In this document: in pieces, positions 61,737 to 64,000 of the stretch
Layout of the letters: every line of letters starts with the position of its first letter
Position numbering within the stretch: position 1 is the first letter of the stretch
NCBI RefSeq assembly: GCF_051020765.1
Contig: NC_134934.1
Location: 5,842,001-5,906,000, forward strand
From: Lasioglossum baleicum
Lineage: Eukaryota > Arthropoda > Insecta > Hymenoptera > Halictidae
DNA length: 64,000 bases
Reading direction: 5' to 3'
The notes under the pieces: model-generated
The model's database searches: none
What the model was told of the DNA's origin: nothing
Seen by the model: only the letters and a program-made list of their open reading frames with translations
Translations under genes and position numbers: made by a program

Positions 61737-62443
61737 TTAAGGAGACCATTTCTTCAACAAAGAAACATTTTCTGTGATGAAGTTATACACAAACGTTTGT
61801 CCCAAAGTGATGAATGTCTCAATTCTGGCAACTCTATCAAGAGATAGTAAAACGTAGTAACATTGTGCATAAACATGTTTTACAAAAATTCTGTGTACAC
61901 ATTTTCTACCTTCTCTTTGATTCTTTTTCCCTGGACGATTGTTATTTCTTCTAAGTTTGCAATAAAATGTTTTATCAAAAAGCTCTACTTGGATATTAAT
62001 ATTATTCCTGAAATTCCTGCAAGTCCCCCAGTCGTGGCAGAGAGAAATGTAAACGCGAGCCCCAGCAACCATAGATTGAAAGGCCCTTTGCCGTATCCTT
62101 GCTAAGGTTTCCTCAGCCGAAGGATTCTCCACCGCCTTCGATAGCCACCCTGTATCGACCCTTCGGTCGGCCGTGTCCCATATCCGTTTAGTTGAGGTCT
62201 GACCCTTCTCATAATATCGTACCTAGCCCTAAGAAAAAAGGGACTACTCTCGCCTTTTTATATTAGCACGCGGCCCGGAGGGAATTGCTGAAAACGGCGC
62301 ACGTATCCAATATGTGCTAGTTCGGAATTTATTAGGTGATTGCTTCCACTTCCCGGCAGAATATTAGACACCTTTGTCAAATTAGTGCCGACGTTCTGAG
62401 TGAAACAATCGGTCCCCGTGAATGTCCCACATCCTGCCAAATA
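61737..62443 (-). pseudogene. Possible decayed coding remnant (membrane-protein-like), product unknown
   Basis: Reading the minus strand, an AG acceptor-like site (ATTATTTCAG, with the AG at 62444-62445) is followed by an open segment of about 61 codons to a stop at 62258. Its balanced composition (Cys pair, Gly/Thr/Asn-rich, one NLT sequon) looks more protein-like than most frames here. About 65 bases on, a second frame stays open to 61737. It begins with acidic and helix-prone residues, while a shifted frame at about 61990-62093 carries a ~25-residue hydrophobic Leu/Gly/Ala/Ile segment followed by a charged, heptad-like helix with stops. Neither open segment starts with ATG. The change of frame at the hydrophobic segment suggests an old gene broken by indels. 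A host membrane protein or an endogenised viral surface protein are both conceivable, and I recognise neither. Confidence 0.3.
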
Positions 62444-62453
62444 CTGAAATAAT

Positions 62454-64000
62454 ACTTAACGATTCTGTTGAAATTACCACACTGACACTACCATTAATGA
62501 AGGACCCTTTGTAAAAGACTTACATTTCAATGTTTCAATTTTTAAACATGTGTTAAATGAATCATTTTTATATTTTATAAAACATGTACGACAATTCACC
62601 GTATTTACGAAATTGCGATCATTGAAGTACATAATTTTTGCAAAGATCGTGACAAAGGAGTGTTTCTAACAGCATTATGTTTTTATTTCGTTGACGCTTT
62701 CATTGCACGGGGCCACTGTTGAACAGTCATCCGTGTTCTTTCGGAAACACAACACAGCCAGCGATGTCGCAGCTATTAGAAAAGGAATTCCGCATTTTCC
62801 GGCCGGAAGGATTTAAATGGACCGCCGGAAGCGTAGCTTAAGCGCCTGTGCTCCTTTCCCCGTGGCGAAACGAACCAGCAAGCAGAAGATTAAGTTTCGT
62901 GACCCACATACAGGTAGCCTGCACCACTGTTTATCCATTGATGGAGGAGAGAAGCCCGGAGACACTCGGCTCCCCTCGATCCCGGCGAATAAACAGCACG
63001 CCGCGCCGATCGTGAATTTCGCAGCGACCCTCTGTCGTTCCACCCCCTTTCGTAGGAACCGGGAGGGGCTACGTGACGGAATATGTTCTCTCTCTTTTTT
63101 ATTTTCGAACGCGTTCAGGACTATGCCGAAGAGGATACGACCCAGTTCACGTCGAACGAACCGCGTATATTGGGATTCCGTTCGTCTTTAGTCGACCGCC
63201 ATCGACGTGCTTACACGAAGAATTATGCCCTCCTCGTGAGAATTAAACACCCTGCTGCACCCTGCTGCGCCCTACTGCACCCTGTTCACACGATCGACTT
63301 CCCTTGGATAGCATACACGTCTGAAGTGCCAACTTCGCGTTGCAACGATACACGGTGATCAGGAACCGAGATTTACCTCTCTCGTTGTACTAAAAAAATT
63401 TTCTTCTGGAAGTATATTCTATTCTGTTTTTACACAACTGTTTTTCCCACGAATTGAAAACTTCGTAAATTTCCTCTTTATAAAATTTCAATAAGGAATT
63501 TATCTTGTCTTTAAGGATGTTCCTGGAGGTACAATTGGAGACAAAAGTACAAGAAATTCGAAATCCATCAATACATGCCAATGAAAGCCATTAATGAGTA
63601 TATTTTGCATTAAACTTTTGCGAATACTGTACCCTCTGTAGCTATATTCAGTGGTCTACGCTTGTCGCGTTTCCATGCTAGTGAGAGACAACACGATAAA
63701 TCTGACGTTTTGTAACAGTTTATAATTTTTTTGCTCTATAACTGTTTAGTGGATCCTAATAAATTTTTAACATAATTAATTACATAATTTTTACTACATA
63801 TAAAAAAAACTGGAGTTTCCAGTTGTGTTTTTTCAAGGTTTAAATAGGCTTTGAAGTGGAATTTTATGAATTCTCCATAAGAAGACGTGTTAAAATGTGC
63901 AAACTTTAAGTTGCTATAATTCTTAAACGGTGCAGTAAATCGAACTCAAACTTTGGTAATTGCATTAATTTAGTAAGAATTGTATCTTGTCAAATTTTCA
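62454..64000. other. Non-coding stretch, no gene seen
   Basis: AT-rich flanks around a CpG-rich block at 62740-63350. Plus frames of 124 and 91 codons overlap in that block and have no domain. From 63360 to the end the sequence is AT-rich. Confidence 0.5.
63247..63285 (+). repeat. Four tandem copies of a 10-bp unit
   Basis: CACCCTGCTG repeated with single-base changes (CACCCTGCTG, CACCCTGCTG, CGCCCTACTG, CACCCTGTT). It is a short minisatellite of unknown role. Confidence 0.8.

Overview
This is a eukaryotic, most likely insect, non-coding window. The mariner-type ends (TTGGGTTGGCAAATAAGTTC...), the TTAACCCT piggyBac-like termini, the long GA/CT microsatellites and the fine mosaic of CpG-rich and AT-rich blocks are what I associate with Hymenoptera (a bee or ant). 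That taxon is inferred from repeat style, not from a marker gene. No reading frame in the 64 kb looks like a confident protein-coding exon. The longest frames (about 150-190 codons) fall in CpG-rich blocks, overlap each other on several strands and are rich in Arg, Ser and Pro, as expected of chance frames. The window is probably an intergenic region or a very large intron.

Layout. 1-2.5 kb: sequence without features, then a nested inverted-repeat element (1767-2531) with three copies of one ~75-bp terminal block. 2.5-12.4 kb: alternating CpG-rich and AT-rich sequence with a ~190-bp MITE (4395-4586), a paired E-box site (8090-8112) and a possible 470-bp TIR element (8365-8834). 12.4-17.6 kb is the densest repeat cluster: an insect-type interspersed repeat (12466-12690), a foldback between 30-bp direct repeats (12783-13344), and two long palindromes (14936-15170; 16961-17574), each with a miniature mariner at or near its axis. 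17.6-28.6 kb: mosaic sequence with GA/CT tracts and a small local duplication. 28.7-30.4 kb: a complete copy of the TAGACTGCGGAT MITE followed by a decayed tandem array of its end sequences. 34-35.9 kb: the strongest CpG-rich, promoter-like block, with a GAA tract and an NRF-1-like site. 40.9-43 kb: two further foldback TIR elements. 45.36 kb: a solo mariner-like end. 57.2-58.2 kb: a second promoter-like block with a (GTC)n tract. 60.2 kb: a retroposon or transposon-like fragment. 61.7-62.45 kb: a possible decayed coding remnant on the minus strand.

No gene system is visible here. The most unusual content is structural: at least five foldback or palindromic elements in 64 kb, two of them with a 68-82 bp mariner MITE flanked by TA near the axis and unrelated arm sequences, and several flanked by unusually long (13-31 bp) direct repeats. 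These could reflect hairpin-mediated inverted duplication at transposon breaks, or preferential mariner insertion into extruded hairpins. All identifications were made by reading the sequence, with no database search.
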